Assembly: GCA_017552325.1 (NCBI GenBank)
Contig: JAFZQE010000029.1
Coordinates: 1 to 36,747 of the forward strand
Direction of reading: 5' to 3'
DNA from: Oscillospiraceae bacterium
Lineage (GTDB): Bacteria; Bacillota; Clostridia; Oscillospirales; Oscillospiraceae
Length of the DNA: 36,747 nucleotides
Shown here: positions 7,353-15,906 of the stretch, in pieces
How the letters are laid out: every line of letters begins with the position of its first letter
Numbering within the stretch: position 1 is the first letter of the stretch
The notes under the pieces: model-generated
What the model was told of the DNA's origin: nothing
What the model saw: only the letters and a program-made list of their open reading frames with translations
Database searches by the model: none
Translations under genes and position numbers: made by a program

Positions 7353-8639
7353 ATGATCTATATTATAGCGACTCTTGGCTGCAAGGTCAACCAGTATGAG
7401 ACCCAGGCCATGGAGACCCTGCTTCTTGAGCACGGGCACCGGCCAGCCGCCCCCGGCGAGACCGCCGACGCGGTGATCGTCAACACCTGTGCCGTCACGG
7501 CGGAGAGCGGGCGCAAATCCCGCCAGGCGATCCGCCGCCTGCGCGACGAAAACCCCGGCGCAGTGCTGGCCGTCTGCGGCTGCTACGCGCAGCTCGAGCC
7601 GGACGAGGCCGCGGAGATCGGCGCGCAGGTGATCTTCGGCGCGGCCGACCGGGCGAAGACCGTCGAGGCCGTGGAGCGGGCCGTCGCGGAGGGCGGGACG
7701 ACGAGATCCGTCGATCGCCCCTTCGAGCGCCGCGTGCTTGAAAAACTGCCCGCCGGGGCCGTCAGCGGCCGGACGCGGGCCATGCTGAAGATCCAGGACG
7801 GCTGCGTCAACTTCTGTACCTACTGCATCATCCCCTACACCCGCGGACGGCTGCGGAGCCTGCCGCTCGAGGACGCGCGGAGAGAGACCGCGCGCCTGCG
7901 GGACGAGGGCTTACGCGAGCTGGTGCTGACCGGCATCGAGATCGCCTCCTACGGCGTCGACCTGCCGGGAAAGCCTGGCCTCGCGGACCTGGTCGAAGCC
8001 GTCGCCGCCGTGTCCGGGGGGATGCGGCTGCGCCTCGGCTCTCTCGAGCCGACGGTCGTGACGGAGGACTTCTGCCGGAAGATCGCCGCAACCGGAAAAC
8101 TGTGCCGGCACTTCCACCTCTCGCTGCAGTCCGGCTGCGACCGGACACTGAAGGCGATGAACCGCAAGTATGACTGCGCGCGCTTTTTCGAGGTCACGGA
8201 GCTGCTGCGGCGGTATTTTCCGGGCTGCGCGCTGACGGCGGACCTGATCGCGGGCTTTCCGGGGGAGACCGAGGAGGATCAGGCCGAAACCCTGGCCTTC
8301 ATCCGCCGCGTCGGCTTCGCGGACATCCACGTTTTCCCCTACTCCCGCCGCCCCGGCACGCCGGCAGACAAGATGCCTGACCAGTGCACCCGCGCGCTCA
8401 AGGCGCGCCGCGCCCACGAGCTGCAGCAGGCGGCGGATGAGATGCGGCTGCAATATATGGCGCAGAGCCTCGGGCAGACCCTGCCGGTGCTGTTTGAGAC
8501 CGAGGAGGACGGTTTCTTCTGCGGCCACAGCGACACCTACCTGCCGGCGAAAGCGCCGGGAGAGGGTCTGCGCGGGCGGCTGCTGCCGGTTCGGATCGAG
8601 GCGATCGAGGGCGACACGCTGAAAGGAACGATCGTATGA
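7353..8639 (+). CDS. mtaB: tRNA (N6-threonylcarbamoyladenosine(37)) methylthiotransferase MtaB
   Basis: 428 residues. This radical-SAM enzyme adds a methylthio group to t6A37 of tRNAs that read ANN codons, giving ms2t6A and improving decoding. The N-terminal methylthiotransferase domain has its three cluster cysteines (C10 in TLGCKVNQYE, C46 in NTCAVT, C75 or C77 in CGCYAQ). The radical-SAM motif CxxxCxxC is at C151, C155 and C158 (DGCVNFCTYC). A C-terminal TRAM-like beta region (about 370-428) binds RNA. TLGCKVNQYE plus CVNFCTYCIIPYTRG is typical of MtaB rather than MiaB or RimO. A GGAGAG site precedes the ATG. It is the first gene of a four-gene operon and overlaps gtrA by four bases. Confidence 0.93.
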   Translation: MIYIIATLGCKVNQYETQAMETLLLEHGHRPAAPGETADAVIVNTCAVTAESGRKSRQAIRRLRDENPGAVLAVCGCYAQLEPDEAAEIGAQVIFGAADRAKTVEAVERAVAEGGTTRSVDRPFERRVLEKLPAGAVSGRTRAMLKIQDGCVNFCTYCIIPYTRGRLRSLPLEDARRETARLRDEGLRELVLTGIEIASYGVDLPGKPGLADLVEAVAAVSGGMRLRLGSLEPTVVTEDFCRKIAATGKLCRHFHLSLQSGCDRTLKAMNRKYDCARFFEVTELLRRYFPGCALTADLIAGFPGETEEDQAETLAFIRRVGFADIHVFPYSRRPGTPADKMPDQCTRALKARRAHELQQAADEMRLQYMAQSLGQTLPVLFETEEDGFFCGHSDTYLPAKAPGEGLRGRLLPVRIEAIEGDTLKGTIV

Positions 8640-9130
8640 ACGAAGAGAAAGACATTTTTGACAAGATCATGAGCTGGGAGCCGCTTAGTCCGCTCCGGCC
8701 CTTCTGGGAAAAGCACCGCGAGGTGCTGGTGTACCTCTTCATCGGCGGACTGACGACGCTGGTGTCCTGGGCGGCGAAATTTCTGTGGAACTTCGCCTTC
8801 TACGGCGGGACGCCCGATCCCAGTGTGACGCAGAACACGGTTCTGTCCGTGGTAGAAAACGCGGCCGGCATCGCCTTCGCCTATCCGACCAACCGGAAAT
8901 GGGTCTTCCGAAGCAAAAATCCGAACATCCTCTCGGAGGCCGCCGGCTTCGTCGGCTCGCGGCTCGTCACGATGCTGCTGGGCTGGCTGACGAATCTGCT
9001 GCTGGTCAATGTGCTGGGCGTGAGCGTCTACGTTTCCACCGTCATCGCCGCAGTGCTGGTCATCGTCGGCAACTACGTCATCAGCAAGCTGCTGGTGTTC
9101 CGGAATAAGAAGGACGGGGAGGACGAATAA
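8636..9130 (+). CDS. GtrA-family membrane protein
   Basis: 164 residues with four hydrophobic helices (about 29-50, 68-84, 104-124, 131-154). The segment FAYPTNRKWVFRSK between helices 2 and 3 is the hallmark of the GtrA family. GtrA proteins are small flippase-like membrane proteins that move polyprenyl-linked sugars for cell-surface glycosylation. No glycosyltransferase partner lies beside it here, so its sugar and role are unknown. It overlaps mtaB by ATGA and is followed after one base by the nucleosidase gene, so it is co-transcribed with genes of tRNA and nucleoside metabolism. That is probably a matter of transcription rather than pathway. Confidence 0.88.
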   Translation: MNEEKDIFDKIMSWEPLSPLRPFWEKHREVLVYLFIGGLTTLVSWAAKFLWNFAFYGGTPDPSVTQNTVLSVVENAAGIAFAYPTNRKWVFRSKNPNILSEAAGFVGSRLVTMLLGWLTNLLLVNVLGVSVYVSTVIAAVLVIVGNYVISKLLVFRNKKDGEDE

Positions 9131-9131
9131 G

Positions 9132-9809
9132 ATGAAGAACATCGGAATGCTGGTCGCCGTGGAGATGGGCGCGGTGCTCGCCCGCTACGGCGAGCCGAAG
9201 GAGACGCTGCGCAGCGGCGGCTTCGAGGTGCTGCGGTATGAAAACGAGGACTACACGCTCTGCGCCGTGAACGCCGGGGCCGGGGAGCTTGCCGCCGCGG
9301 CCGCCGCGCAGCTGCTGATCAGCGCCTTCCAGGTGGAGCTGATCGTCAATTTCGGCGTGGTCGGCGGGCTGACGCCGGAGATGGCTATGGCGCGCACGGT
9401 CGTGGTCGAATCCGTCGTGCACTACGACTTCGACGTCTCCGACTGGCAGGATTTCGAGGCCGGGCGCTATATGCAGTACCCCTCCCCCTATATCCCGGCG
9501 ACGCCGGAGCTGGTGGAAAAGGCCTGCGCGATCGAGCCCTCGCTGCGGCGCGTCGTCTGCGCCTCGGCGGACAAGTTCGTCGGCACGGAGGAGAAAAAAC
9601 GCGCGCTGCACGAGCGCTGGGGCGCCGAGATCTGCGAGATGGAGGCGGCTGGCGTCGTGCTGACCTGCGCGCGGGCGAGGATCCCCTGCCTGCTGATCAA
9701 GACCGTCTCCGACGGCATCACCGGCGGCGCGGAGGAATTCAGCCGCGAAGTGGAGCGCTCGGCGGGGCTCTGCCTCGCCGTCGCCGACAGGATCATACGG
9801 GAGTTGTGA
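9132..9809 (+). CDS. mtnN: 5'-methylthioadenosine/S-adenosylhomocysteine nucleosidase family protein
   Basis: 225 residues, the usual size for the phosphorylase/nucleosidase fold (PNP_UDP_1). It should cleave adenine from methylthioadenosine, S-adenosylhomocysteine or 5'-deoxyadenosine in the cytoplasm. 5'-Deoxyadenosine is a by-product of radical-SAM enzymes such as MtaB at the head of this operon. Expected active-site residues are present: E11 near the N-terminus, EMEAAG (E169-M170-E171) and the catalytic Asp in TVSDG (D194). The sequence is a little divergent, so another nucleoside substrate is possible. It starts one base after the gtrA stop and ends four bases before the AlaX-like gene. 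Confidence 0.85.
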   Translation: MKNIGMLVAVEMGAVLARYGEPKETLRSGGFEVLRYENEDYTLCAVNAGAGELAAAAAAQLLISAFQVELIVNFGVVGGLTPEMAMARTVVVESVVHYDFDVSDWQDFEAGRYMQYPSPYIPATPELVEKACAIEPSLRRVVCASADKFVGTEEKKRALHERWGAEICEMEAAGVVLTCARARIPCLLIKTVSDGITGGAEEFSREVERSAGLCLAVADRIIREL

Positions 9810-9813
9810 CACG

Positions 9814-10971
9814 ATGACGGAAAGACTGTATTACGAAGACAGCAAGCTCTTTTTCTTCCTCGCGCGAGTGACCGCCTGCGAGGCGGGGAAAAACGGCTTT
9901 CTGCTGGAGCTCGACCGCACGGCCTTCTTTCCGGAGGGCGGCGGCCAGCCGGCGGACACCGGCTTCATCGGCGAGGCGCGGATCAGCGACGTGCACGAGC
10001 GCGAGGGGCGCATCCTCCACACGGCCGACCGCTATGTCGCGCCGGGGACGGAGCTGATCGGCGCGGTCGACGCCGAGCAGCGCCTGCGCCGGATGCAGAA
10101 CCACTCCGGCGAGCACATCCTCTCCGGCGTCACGCACCGGCTCTTCGGCTATGACAACGTGGGCTTCCACATGGGCGCGGAGGGCATGACCATCGACTTC
10201 AGCGGCGAGCTGGACGAGGCGCAGCTGCGGCAGATCGAGAGCATGGCCAACGAGGCCGTCCGCGCCGACCTGCCGATCCGCACCTGGTACCCCTCGTCGG
10301 AGGAGCTGGAGACGCTGGACTACCGCAGCAAGAAGGAGCTCGCGGGCGCGGTGCGCCTGGTCGAGATCAAGGGGATCGACCTCTGCGCCTGCTGCGCGCC
10401 GCACGTCGGGCGCACCGGCGAGGTGGGGATGGTGAAGATCCTCTCGGCCGAGCGGCACCGGGGCGGCATGCGCCTGACGGTGATCTGCGGCCTCGACGCG
10501 CTGGACGATTACCGCCGCCGCCTGGAGAGCGCGGGCGCGGTGTCGCGGCTGCTGAGCGTGCCGCAGGAGAAGATCGCCGCGGGCGTGGAGCGCGTGCTCG
10601 GCGAGCAGGCGAAACTGAAGGAGCATGCGGCCGCGCTGGAGACGGAGTTGGCGCGCCGGATGGCCGCGGAGCAGGCGGAAAGCGGCGGCAATCTCTGCGC
10701 CTTCGTGCCCGGGGAGATGCTGGGCGAAGTCGCGCTGCGGGAACTGACGAACGCCCTGGCTGACAAGTGCGGGGGCTTCGCGGCGGTCTTCGCCGGCAGC
10801 GACGAGGCGGGCTGGCGCTATATCATCGGCAGCAGGCACCTCGACCTGCGCGCGATGAGCCGCGCGATCAACGCGGCCATCCACGGACGCGGCGGCGGCT
10901 CGCCGGAGATGATCCAGGGCCGTGCTCAGGCGACGGAGGCGGAGCTGCGCGCGGCGGTGGCGAGTTTTTAG
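9814..10971 (+). CDS. Large AlaX-type alanyl-tRNA editing protein with DHHA1 domain
   Basis: 385 residues. It has the alanyl-tRNA synthetase editing half without the synthetase core: an N-terminal beta-barrel (1-90, with FFPEGGGQPADTG), then an editing domain. Zinc ligands are visible as HSGEH (H97, H101) and C193/H197 in CCAPHV, the counterpart of CGGTHV in AlaRS. A short coiled-coil follows (about 265-295), then a DHHA1 domain ending in GRGGGSPEMIQG. Free-standing proteins of this kind hydrolyse Ser- or Gly-tRNA(Ala), protecting translation from mischarging. It is the last gene of the mtaB operon, so both ends of the operon concern tRNA quality. ATG at 9814 has GGGAGTTG ahead of it. Confidence 0.88.
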   Translation: MTERLYYEDSKLFFFLARVTACEAGKNGFLLELDRTAFFPEGGGQPADTGFIGEARISDVHEREGRILHTADRYVAPGTELIGAVDAEQRLRRMQNHSGEHILSGVTHRLFGYDNVGFHMGAEGMTIDFSGELDEAQLRQIESMANEAVRADLPIRTWYPSSEELETLDYRSKKELAGAVRLVEIKGIDLCACCAPHVGRTGEVGMVKILSAERHRGGMRLTVICGLDALDDYRRRLESAGAVSRLLSVPQEKIAAGVERVLGEQAKLKEHAAALETELARRMAAEQAESGGNLCAFVPGEMLGEVALRELTNALADKCGGFAAVFAGSDEAGWRYIIGSRHLDLRAMSRAINAAIHGRGGGSPEMIQGRAQATEAELRAAVASF

Positions 10972-11094
10972 TTTTCAGTTTTTAGTTTTCAGAAGATCCT
11001 TCGCCGCTGTGCGGCTCAGGATGACAGCATAAAAGACAGGCGGACGGCCAAAGGCCGTCCGCCTGTCTTTACTAAAAACTAAAAACTGAAAACT
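10970..11094. repeat. 125-bp element with 23-bp near-perfect terminal inverted repeats (MITE-like)
   Basis: The left end (10970-10992) and right end (11072-11094) are inverted copies matching at 22 of 23 bases, both T/A-rich runs of TTTTAG/TTTTCAG units. Inside are a short stretch (10993-11031) and an 18-bp terminator stem. The left repeat overlaps the last bases of the AlaX-type gene. No transposase is encoded. It could be a miniature element that has become the operon terminator, or a locally duplicated low-complexity tract. Confidence 0.55.
11032..11070. terminator. Bidirectional intrinsic terminator, 18-bp stem
   Basis: AAAGACAGGCGGACGGCC, loop AAA, and its exact complement ending in TTT lie between the convergent AlaX-type gene and the CapA-family gene. 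It is the longest perfect stem in the window. Confidence 0.9.
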
Positions 11095-11097
11095 CCA

Positions 11098-12297
11098 TCA
11101 CCCGTGTTCCGCGTGCCAGCGCTCGTAGTTGGCCTCGCCGTTTTCGCCGTCATAGCTGCCGTCGATCTTGCTCAGGGCCCGCTCATAAGCCTCGGTGCCC
11201 TCCTCGTAGAGTGTCGGGCGGTAGTCGTTGTAGCCCTCGCCCCAGTAGTCCTCGAGCACCGGGCGGCTGGAGACGCAGCAGGGGATCAGCGTGTAGCCCT
11301 CCCAGCTCACCGTCCCGTCGAGGTCGCGCTTGAGCGTCAGCTGGACGATCGCCGTGTCGGGATCGCTGGGGGCGGTGTGCCCGCCGAAGCAGAAGTTGCC
11401 CATGCTGTAGAGGATCAGGCCGCCGTTGTACTCCTCCACCGGCTGCAGGCAGTGCGGATGCGAGCCGTAGATCAGGTCCGCGCCGGCGTCGATGACGGCG
11501 TGGGCCGCCTCGATCTGGAACTGCTCCGGCCGGACGTGCAGTTCGATGCCCCAGTGCACCGCGCAGATGATGAAGTCCGCGCCTTCGGCCTTGAGCTGCT
11601 CGATCGCCTTGACCGCGCGGTCCACATTGATCGACCAGGAGGGGTCGAACTGGCAGTAGATGCCGAGCTTGAGCCCGTTGGGCGTGATGACGATCTTCGC
11701 CTCGTCGTTCTTGCCGAAGGGGATTTTGTAGCTGTCCAGCGTCGCCCAGGTGTCCTGCTTGCCGGCCTCGCCGAAGTCCTCGGTGTGGTTGTTGGCGGTG
11801 GTCACGAAGTCCACGCCGCCCTCCAGCAGGATATTGGCGTATTCCGTCGGGGCGCGGAAGTGGAAGGTGGTCTCCGAGTACAGGTTGCGGTCGGAGAAGG
11901 TGCACTCCAGGTTGCCGACAGTGTATTCGTCCGTTTTCAGGATCGACGCGACGTTCGAGAGCGGATAGGAATAGTCGTCGCCCATGGCCTTGGCAAAGAC
12001 CGTCGGATAGGGATGGTTCGTCAGCGTCAGGTCGCCGATGAAGCTGATGGAGAAATACTCGGGCTGCGGCTCGGGCGTCGGCTCCGGGGTCGGCTCGGGC
12101 GTGGGCTCCGGCGTCGCTTCCGGCGTGGGCGCGGGCGTGGGCTCCGGCGTCGCTTCGGGCGCCATGGTCTGCTGCGTTTCCGACCCGGCGGTCTCCGCGG
12201 CCTTGGGATTGTTCATGCTGATCCGCTGGGACAGCACATAGCCCGCCGCAGACAGCACCATCAGAAGCAGCAGCGTGGGCAGGATCCATTTTTTCAT
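11098..12297 (-). CDS. CapA-family metallophosphatase-like protein, membrane anchored
   Basis: 399 residues. An N-terminal hydrophobic helix (4-23) with no lipobox is followed by a Thr/Pro/Glu repeat linker (about 47-79). After that comes a PGA_cap domain with the family motifs ISFIGDLTL, NLECTFS, ANNHTEDFG, AVHWGIE and GSHPH, the metal and phosphate-site residues of this calcineurin-like fold. In Bacillus, CapA works in poly-gamma-glutamate capsule export/anchoring. Here no capB, capC or capE neighbour is present, so a capsule role is not supported and many clostridial homologues are unassigned. The domain should lie outside the membrane. A strong promoter is at 12336-12364 and AAAGGA lies ahead of the ATG. 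Confidence 0.88.
   Translation of the reverse strand: MKKWILPTLLLLMVLSAAGYVLSQRISMNNPKAAETAGSETQQTMAPEATPEPTPAPTPEATPEPTPEPTPEPTPEPQPEYFSISFIGDLTLTNHPYPTVFAKAMGDDYSYPLSNVASILKTDEYTVGNLECTFSDRNLYSETTFHFRAPTEYANILLEGGVDFVTTANNHTEDFGEAGKQDTWATLDSYKIPFGKNDEAKIVITPNGLKLGIYCQFDPSWSINVDRAVKAIEQLKAEGADFIICAVHWGIELHVRPEQFQIEAAHAVIDAGADLIYGSHPHCLQPVEEYNGGLILYSMGNFCFGGHTAPSDPDTAIVQLTLKRDLDGTVSWEGYTLIPCCVSSRPVLEDYWGEGYNDYRPTLYEEGTEAYERALSKIDGSYDGENGEANYERWHAEHG
12061..12159 (-). repeat. Tandem TPEP-coding repeat
   Basis: An imperfect tandem array of 6- and 12-base units encodes residues 47-79 of the CapA-family protein (alternating TPEP, with ATPE and TPAP variants). It is an extended extracellular spacer and a likely site of length variation by slipped-strand replication. 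Confidence 0.8.
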
Positions 12298-12335
12298 TCG
12301 ATCGACCTCGATCCTTTCTTCTTCGGTACTGCACG

Positions 12336-12364
12336 ATTATATATAAGTTTCTCCCGTAAAGCAA
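12336..12364 (-). promoter_or_regulatory. Promoter for the CapA-family gene
   Basis: On the minus strand TTGCTT (12364-12359) and TATAAT (12341-12336) have a 17-base spacer, about 39 bases before the start codon at 12297. Confidence 0.7.
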
Positions 12365-12428
12365 GAGGAAAAACATGTCCCCGCCGAATTCCGGCGAAGT
12401 TCGCCGCGCGTTTTGGCAAATTTCCCTC

Positions 12429-12457
12429 TTGGCAATATTCTGCAGAAGCGGTATAAT
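12429..12457 (+). promoter_or_regulatory. Promoter for the glycogen operon
   Basis: TTGGCA (12429-12434) and TATAAT (12452-12457) are separated by 17 bases, with the glgB start at 12517. The promoter is back to back with that of the CapA-family gene, with about 65 bases between the two -35 boxes. Confidence 0.75.
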
Positions 12458-12516
12458 GATGATTGGATGATTATAAGCAATTTCAGAATTGTCGAAAGAC
12501 AGAGAGGAGCATGCTC

Positions 12517-14427
12517 ATGAACCAAGAATGGCTGCCCTATATCCCGACCGATGACATCTACCTGTTCAACACCGGCAACAACCACAAGGCCTGGCTCAGC
12601 TTCGGCTGCCGCTATATCCCGGAGCTGCAGCTGCACCGCTTCCTGGTCTGGGCCCCCAACGCCCGCAGCGTGTCCGTGGTGGGCGATTTCAACGACTGGC
12701 ACTGGGACGACAACTGGATGGAGCGCGTGCCCGGCGGCTGCTGGGTGGCTTTCCTGCCCGGCATCCGGCACGGCGCGCACTACAAGTACTGCATCGAGGG
12801 CTGCGACGGCCGCCGCCTGCTGAAGGCCGACCCCTTTGCCGCCTTCAGCCAGAACACCAAGGAGACCGCCTCGATCGTCTGCGACCAGGGCGCGTTCCCC
12901 TGGGCGGACGGCGAGTACATGGCCCGCCGCGCCCACCGCGACTTCATGACCGCGCCGATGAGCGTCTACGAGGTGCACGCCGGCTCCTGGCGCGCTCTGC
13001 CGGGCTTCCGGCCCCTGTACCGCGAGCTTGCCGACGAGCTGAGCGTCTACTGCAGGGACATGGGCTTCACCCATGTCGAGCTGCTGCCGATCACCGAGTA
13101 CCCCTACGACGGCTCCTGGGGCTATCAGGTGACGGGCTACTACGCCCCCACCTCCCGCTACGGCGACCCGGACGACTTCCGCTATCTGGTGGACAAGCTG
13201 CACCAGAACGGGATCGGGCTGATCATGGACTGGGTGCCCGCGCACTTCCCGAAGGATGAGCACGGCCTCGCCCGCTTCGACGGCAGCCCCCAGTTCGAGT
13301 GCAAGGAAGAGCGCATGGCCAACCACCCCGAGTGGGGCACGCTGATCTTCGACTACGCCTCCGACCAGGTGCAGAGCTTCCTGGTCTCCTCCGCCTGCAA
13401 ATTCTTTGAGGAATTCCACATCGACGGCATCCGCGTCGACGCCGTCAGCTCGATGCTCTACCTCAACTATGCCCGCCGCGACGGCGAGTACACGCCCAAC
13501 CGCGAGGGCGGCAACATCAACCTCGGCGCGGTGGACTTCCTGCGCAAGCTCAACTCCACCATCCTGACAAGCTATCCCGGCGCGATCACGATCGCCGAGG
13601 AGGCCACGGCCTTCCCGCTCATCAGCGCGCCGCCCGAGGTCGGCGGCCTCGGCTTCTGCTTCAAATGGGACATGGGCTTCATGCACGACACGCTCGACTA
13701 CATGGCGCTCGACCCGCTCTACCGCAAGTACCATCACGACAAGCTGACCTTCTCGATGATGTACGCTTTCTCGGAAAACTACATCCTGGCCTACTCCCAC
13801 GACGAGGTCGTGCACGGCAAGCGCTCGATGCTCGACAAGATGAGCGGCGACTATGACCGCAAGTTCGACTCGCTGCGCACGCTCTACGGCTTCCAGTTCG
13901 CCCACCCCGGCAAGAAGCACACCTTCATGGGCAGCGAATTCGGCCAGTTCATCGAGTGGAACTGGCAGCAGCCGCTGGACTGGCTGCTGCTGGAATACCC
14001 CAAGCACGCGGCGATGCAGCGCTATGTGCGCGAGCTCAACCGCGTCTACGCCTCCACCCCCGCCCTGTTCCAGATCGACAAGAGCTGGGACGGCTTCCAG
14101 TGGCTCAACGTCAACGACCGCGACCGCAGCGCCGTCGCCTTCATGCGCATGGCGCCGCAGCAGAAGAGTTATCTGGTCTGCGTCTGCAACTTCACGCCCG
14201 TGCCGGTCGAGGGCTTCGTCATCGGCCTGCCCGAGGACGGCACGCTGATCCCGCTGATGAGCAGCAGCGAGGAGCGCTTCGGCGGCTGCGGCGACTGGTC
14301 GACCGAGCCCGTGTACTCGGTGCGCGAGCCCTTTGCCAATCTGCCCTGCTCCGCCTCGATCCATCTGCCCGGCATGTCGGCCGTCTACTGCACCTTTATG
14401 AAATCATCCAAAGGGAGGAACCGGTAA
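12517..14427 (+). CDS. glgB: 1,4-alpha-glucan branching enzyme GlgB
   Basis: 636 residues. It makes the alpha-1,6 branches of glycogen by cutting an alpha-1,4 chain and re-attaching it. An N-terminal CBM48 domain (about 38-125, FLVWAPNARSVSVVGDFNDW) precedes the GH13 barrel. The barrel contains SVYEVHAGSW, GYQVTGYYAPTSRYG, the nucleophile in GIRVDAV (D308), the acid/base in TIAEE (E361) and the stabiliser in SHDEVVHGK (D429). A C-terminal beta-sandwich closes the protein. The frame extends upstream to 12463, but an AGAGGAG site sits seven bases before the ATG at 12517. The stop codon directly abuts the glgA start. No glgC/glgD, which would make ADP-glucose, is in the window. Confidence 0.95.
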   Translation: MNQEWLPYIPTDDIYLFNTGNNHKAWLSFGCRYIPELQLHRFLVWAPNARSVSVVGDFNDWHWDDNWMERVPGGCWVAFLPGIRHGAHYKYCIEGCDGRRLLKADPFAAFSQNTKETASIVCDQGAFPWADGEYMARRAHRDFMTAPMSVYEVHAGSWRALPGFRPLYRELADELSVYCRDMGFTHVELLPITEYPYDGSWGYQVTGYYAPTSRYGDPDDFRYLVDKLHQNGIGLIMDWVPAHFPKDEHGLARFDGSPQFECKEERMANHPEWGTLIFDYASDQVQSFLVSSACKFFEEFHIDGIRVDAVSSMLYLNYARRDGEYTPNREGGNINLGAVDFLRKLNSTILTSYPGAITIAEEATAFPLISAPPEVGGLGFCFKWDMGFMHDTLDYMALDPLYRKYHHDKLTFSMMYAFSENYILAYSHDEVVHGKRSMLDKMSGDYDRKFDSLRTLYGFQFAHPGKKHTFMGSEFGQFIEWNWQQPLDWLLLEYPKHAAMQRYVRELNRVYASTPALFQIDKSWDGFQWLNVNDRDRSAVAFMRMAPQQKSYLVCVCNFTPVPVEGFVIGLPEDGTLIPLMSSSEERFGGCGDWSTEPVYSVREPFANLPCSASIHLPGMSAVYCTFMKSSKGRNR

Positions 14428-15906
14428 ATGAAAAAGGAATTCCGTGATATGCTGAAGGAGCGCGGACGCAAGGAGATGCCGAAGGTGCTCCTGGCCTCCG
14501 CCGAGAGCATGCCCCTGTCGAAGACCGGGGGCCTGGCCGACGTTGTCGGCACGCTGCCCAAGGCCTTCCGCCCGCTCGGCATCGACGCGCGCGTCATCAC
14601 CCCCTATCACCGGACCATCAAGGACAAGTACGCCGGGAAAACCGAGCATCTGTGCCACTTCTACTCCCGCCTCGGCTGGCGCGAGGCCTATGTCGGCATA
14701 GAAAAGCTGGTCGTCGACGGCGTGATCTTCTACCTGATCGACAACGAGCAGTATTTCGGCGACAAGATCTACCGCGGCGGCTATCCCGAGGGCGAGCAGT
14801 ACGCCTTTTTCAGCCGCGCCGTCATGGACGCGATCCCGGTGCTCGACTTCGTGCCCGAGGTCGTGCACTGCAACGACTGGCACACCGCCATGCTGCCGAT
14901 GCTGGCCCATACCCAGTACGTCGGCGGCATGCAGGACCGGCTCAAATATCTGCTGACCATCCACAACATCGCCTTCCAGGGCAAGTTCGGCTTCGACTAC
15001 GTGCAGGATCTGCTGGGCGTCGACTGGCGCTACTACACGCCGGAGTTCATGGAGCTCAACGGCTGCGCCGACTTCCTCAAGGCAGGCTGCGTCTTCTCCG
15101 ACCGCATCAACACCGTCAGCCCCAGCTACGCCGAGGAGATCAAGACCCCCTATTACGGCGAGGGCCTGGAGGGCATCCTCAACGCCCGCAGCGGGCAGCT
15201 GACCGGCATCGTCAACGGCATCGACAAGGAGGTCTTCGACCCGCACAGCGATCCGCTGATCCCCGCCCACTTCAACCGCGGCATGCTCCGCGGCAAGGCG
15301 AAGTGCAAGGCCGCGCTGCAGGAGCGCATGGGCCTGGAGGTCCGGCCCGAGGTGCCGGTCTTCGCGATGGTCACGCGCATGACCGAGCAGAAGGGCTTTG
15401 ACCTCGTCGCCGCGATCATCGACGACATGATGACCTGGTCCGACATGCAGTTCGTGCTGCTCGGCACCGGCGACGCGCGCTTTGAGGACTTCATGCGCGC
15501 CGCGGAGCAGCGCTGGAAGGGCCGCCTCTGCGCCTACATCGGCTACAACGAGGACCTGGCCCACCTGATCTACGCGGGCAGCGACTTCTACGTCATGCCC
15601 TCCCGCTTCGAGCCCTGCGGCCTGAGCCAGATGATCGCGATGCGCTACGGCAGCATTCCCATCGTGCGCGAGACCGGCGGCCTGCGCGACACCGTGCAGC
15701 CTTACAACCGCTTCACCGGCGAGGGCACCGGCTTCAGCTTCGGCCGCTACGACGCATACGACCTGAAGGAGACCATGTACCGCGCGCTCGAGTGCTGGAG
15801 CAACGCCGAGATCATGAACGGCCTGATCCAGCACGCGATGTCCGTCGATTTCGGCTTCGCCCTCTCCGCCGAGGAGTACGCCAGAACCTATTTATGGATG
15901 CTCTGA
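14428..15906 (+). CDS. glgA: Glycogen synthase GlgA (ADP-glucose dependent, GT5)
   Basis: 492 residues, the usual length. It transfers glucose from ADP-glucose to the non-reducing end of the growing alpha-1,4-glucan. The N-terminal Rossmann half has the nucleotide-sugar motif SKTGGLADVV (K32) and the HCNDWHTA segment. The C-terminal half has VTRMTEQKGFDL and the substrate-binding SRFEPCGLSQMIAMRYGSIPIVRETGGLRDTV. An N-terminal extension of about 17 charged residues precedes the usual start (KVLLASAES). ATG at 14428 follows the glgB stop with no gap, and AGGGAGG lies about ten bases before it. The 3' end overlaps the GH13 gene by 13 bases, so the three genes are transcribed together. Confidence 0.95.
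   Translation: MKKEFRDMLKERGRKEMPKVLLASAESMPLSKTGGLADVVGTLPKAFRPLGIDARVITPYHRTIKDKYAGKTEHLCHFYSRLGWREAYVGIEKLVVDGVIFYLIDNEQYFGDKIYRGGYPEGEQYAFFSRAVMDAIPVLDFVPEVVHCNDWHTAMLPMLAHTQYVGGMQDRLKYLLTIHNIAFQGKFGFDYVQDLLGVDWRYYTPEFMELNGCADFLKAGCVFSDRINTVSPSYAEEIKTPYYGEGLEGILNARSGQLTGIVNGIDKEVFDPHSDPLIPAHFNRGMLRGKAKCKAALQERMGLEVRPEVPVFAMVTRMTEQKGFDLVAAIIDDMMTWSDMQFVLLGTGDARFEDFMRAAEQRWKGRLCAYIGYNEDLAHLIYAGSDFYVMPSRFEPCGLSQMIAMRYGSIPIVRETGGLRDTVQPYNRFTGEGTGFSFGRYDAYDLKETMYRALECWSNAEIMNGLIQHAMSVDFGFALSAEEYARTYLWML

Noticed and set aside
12463-12516. 18-residue upstream extension of GlgB
   Set aside because: The extension starts next to the promoter's -10 box and has no ribosome site, while AGAGGAG fits the start at 12517.
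12337-14364. A 675-codon open frame antisense to glgB, and similar long antisense frames at 407-1645, 4698-6122, 15888-18422 and 32630-35122
   Set aside because: Each mirrors a well-supported gene on the other strand, lacks a ribosome site and family motifs, and has the Ala/Arg/Val/Asp-rich composition expected when GC-rich codons are read backwards.
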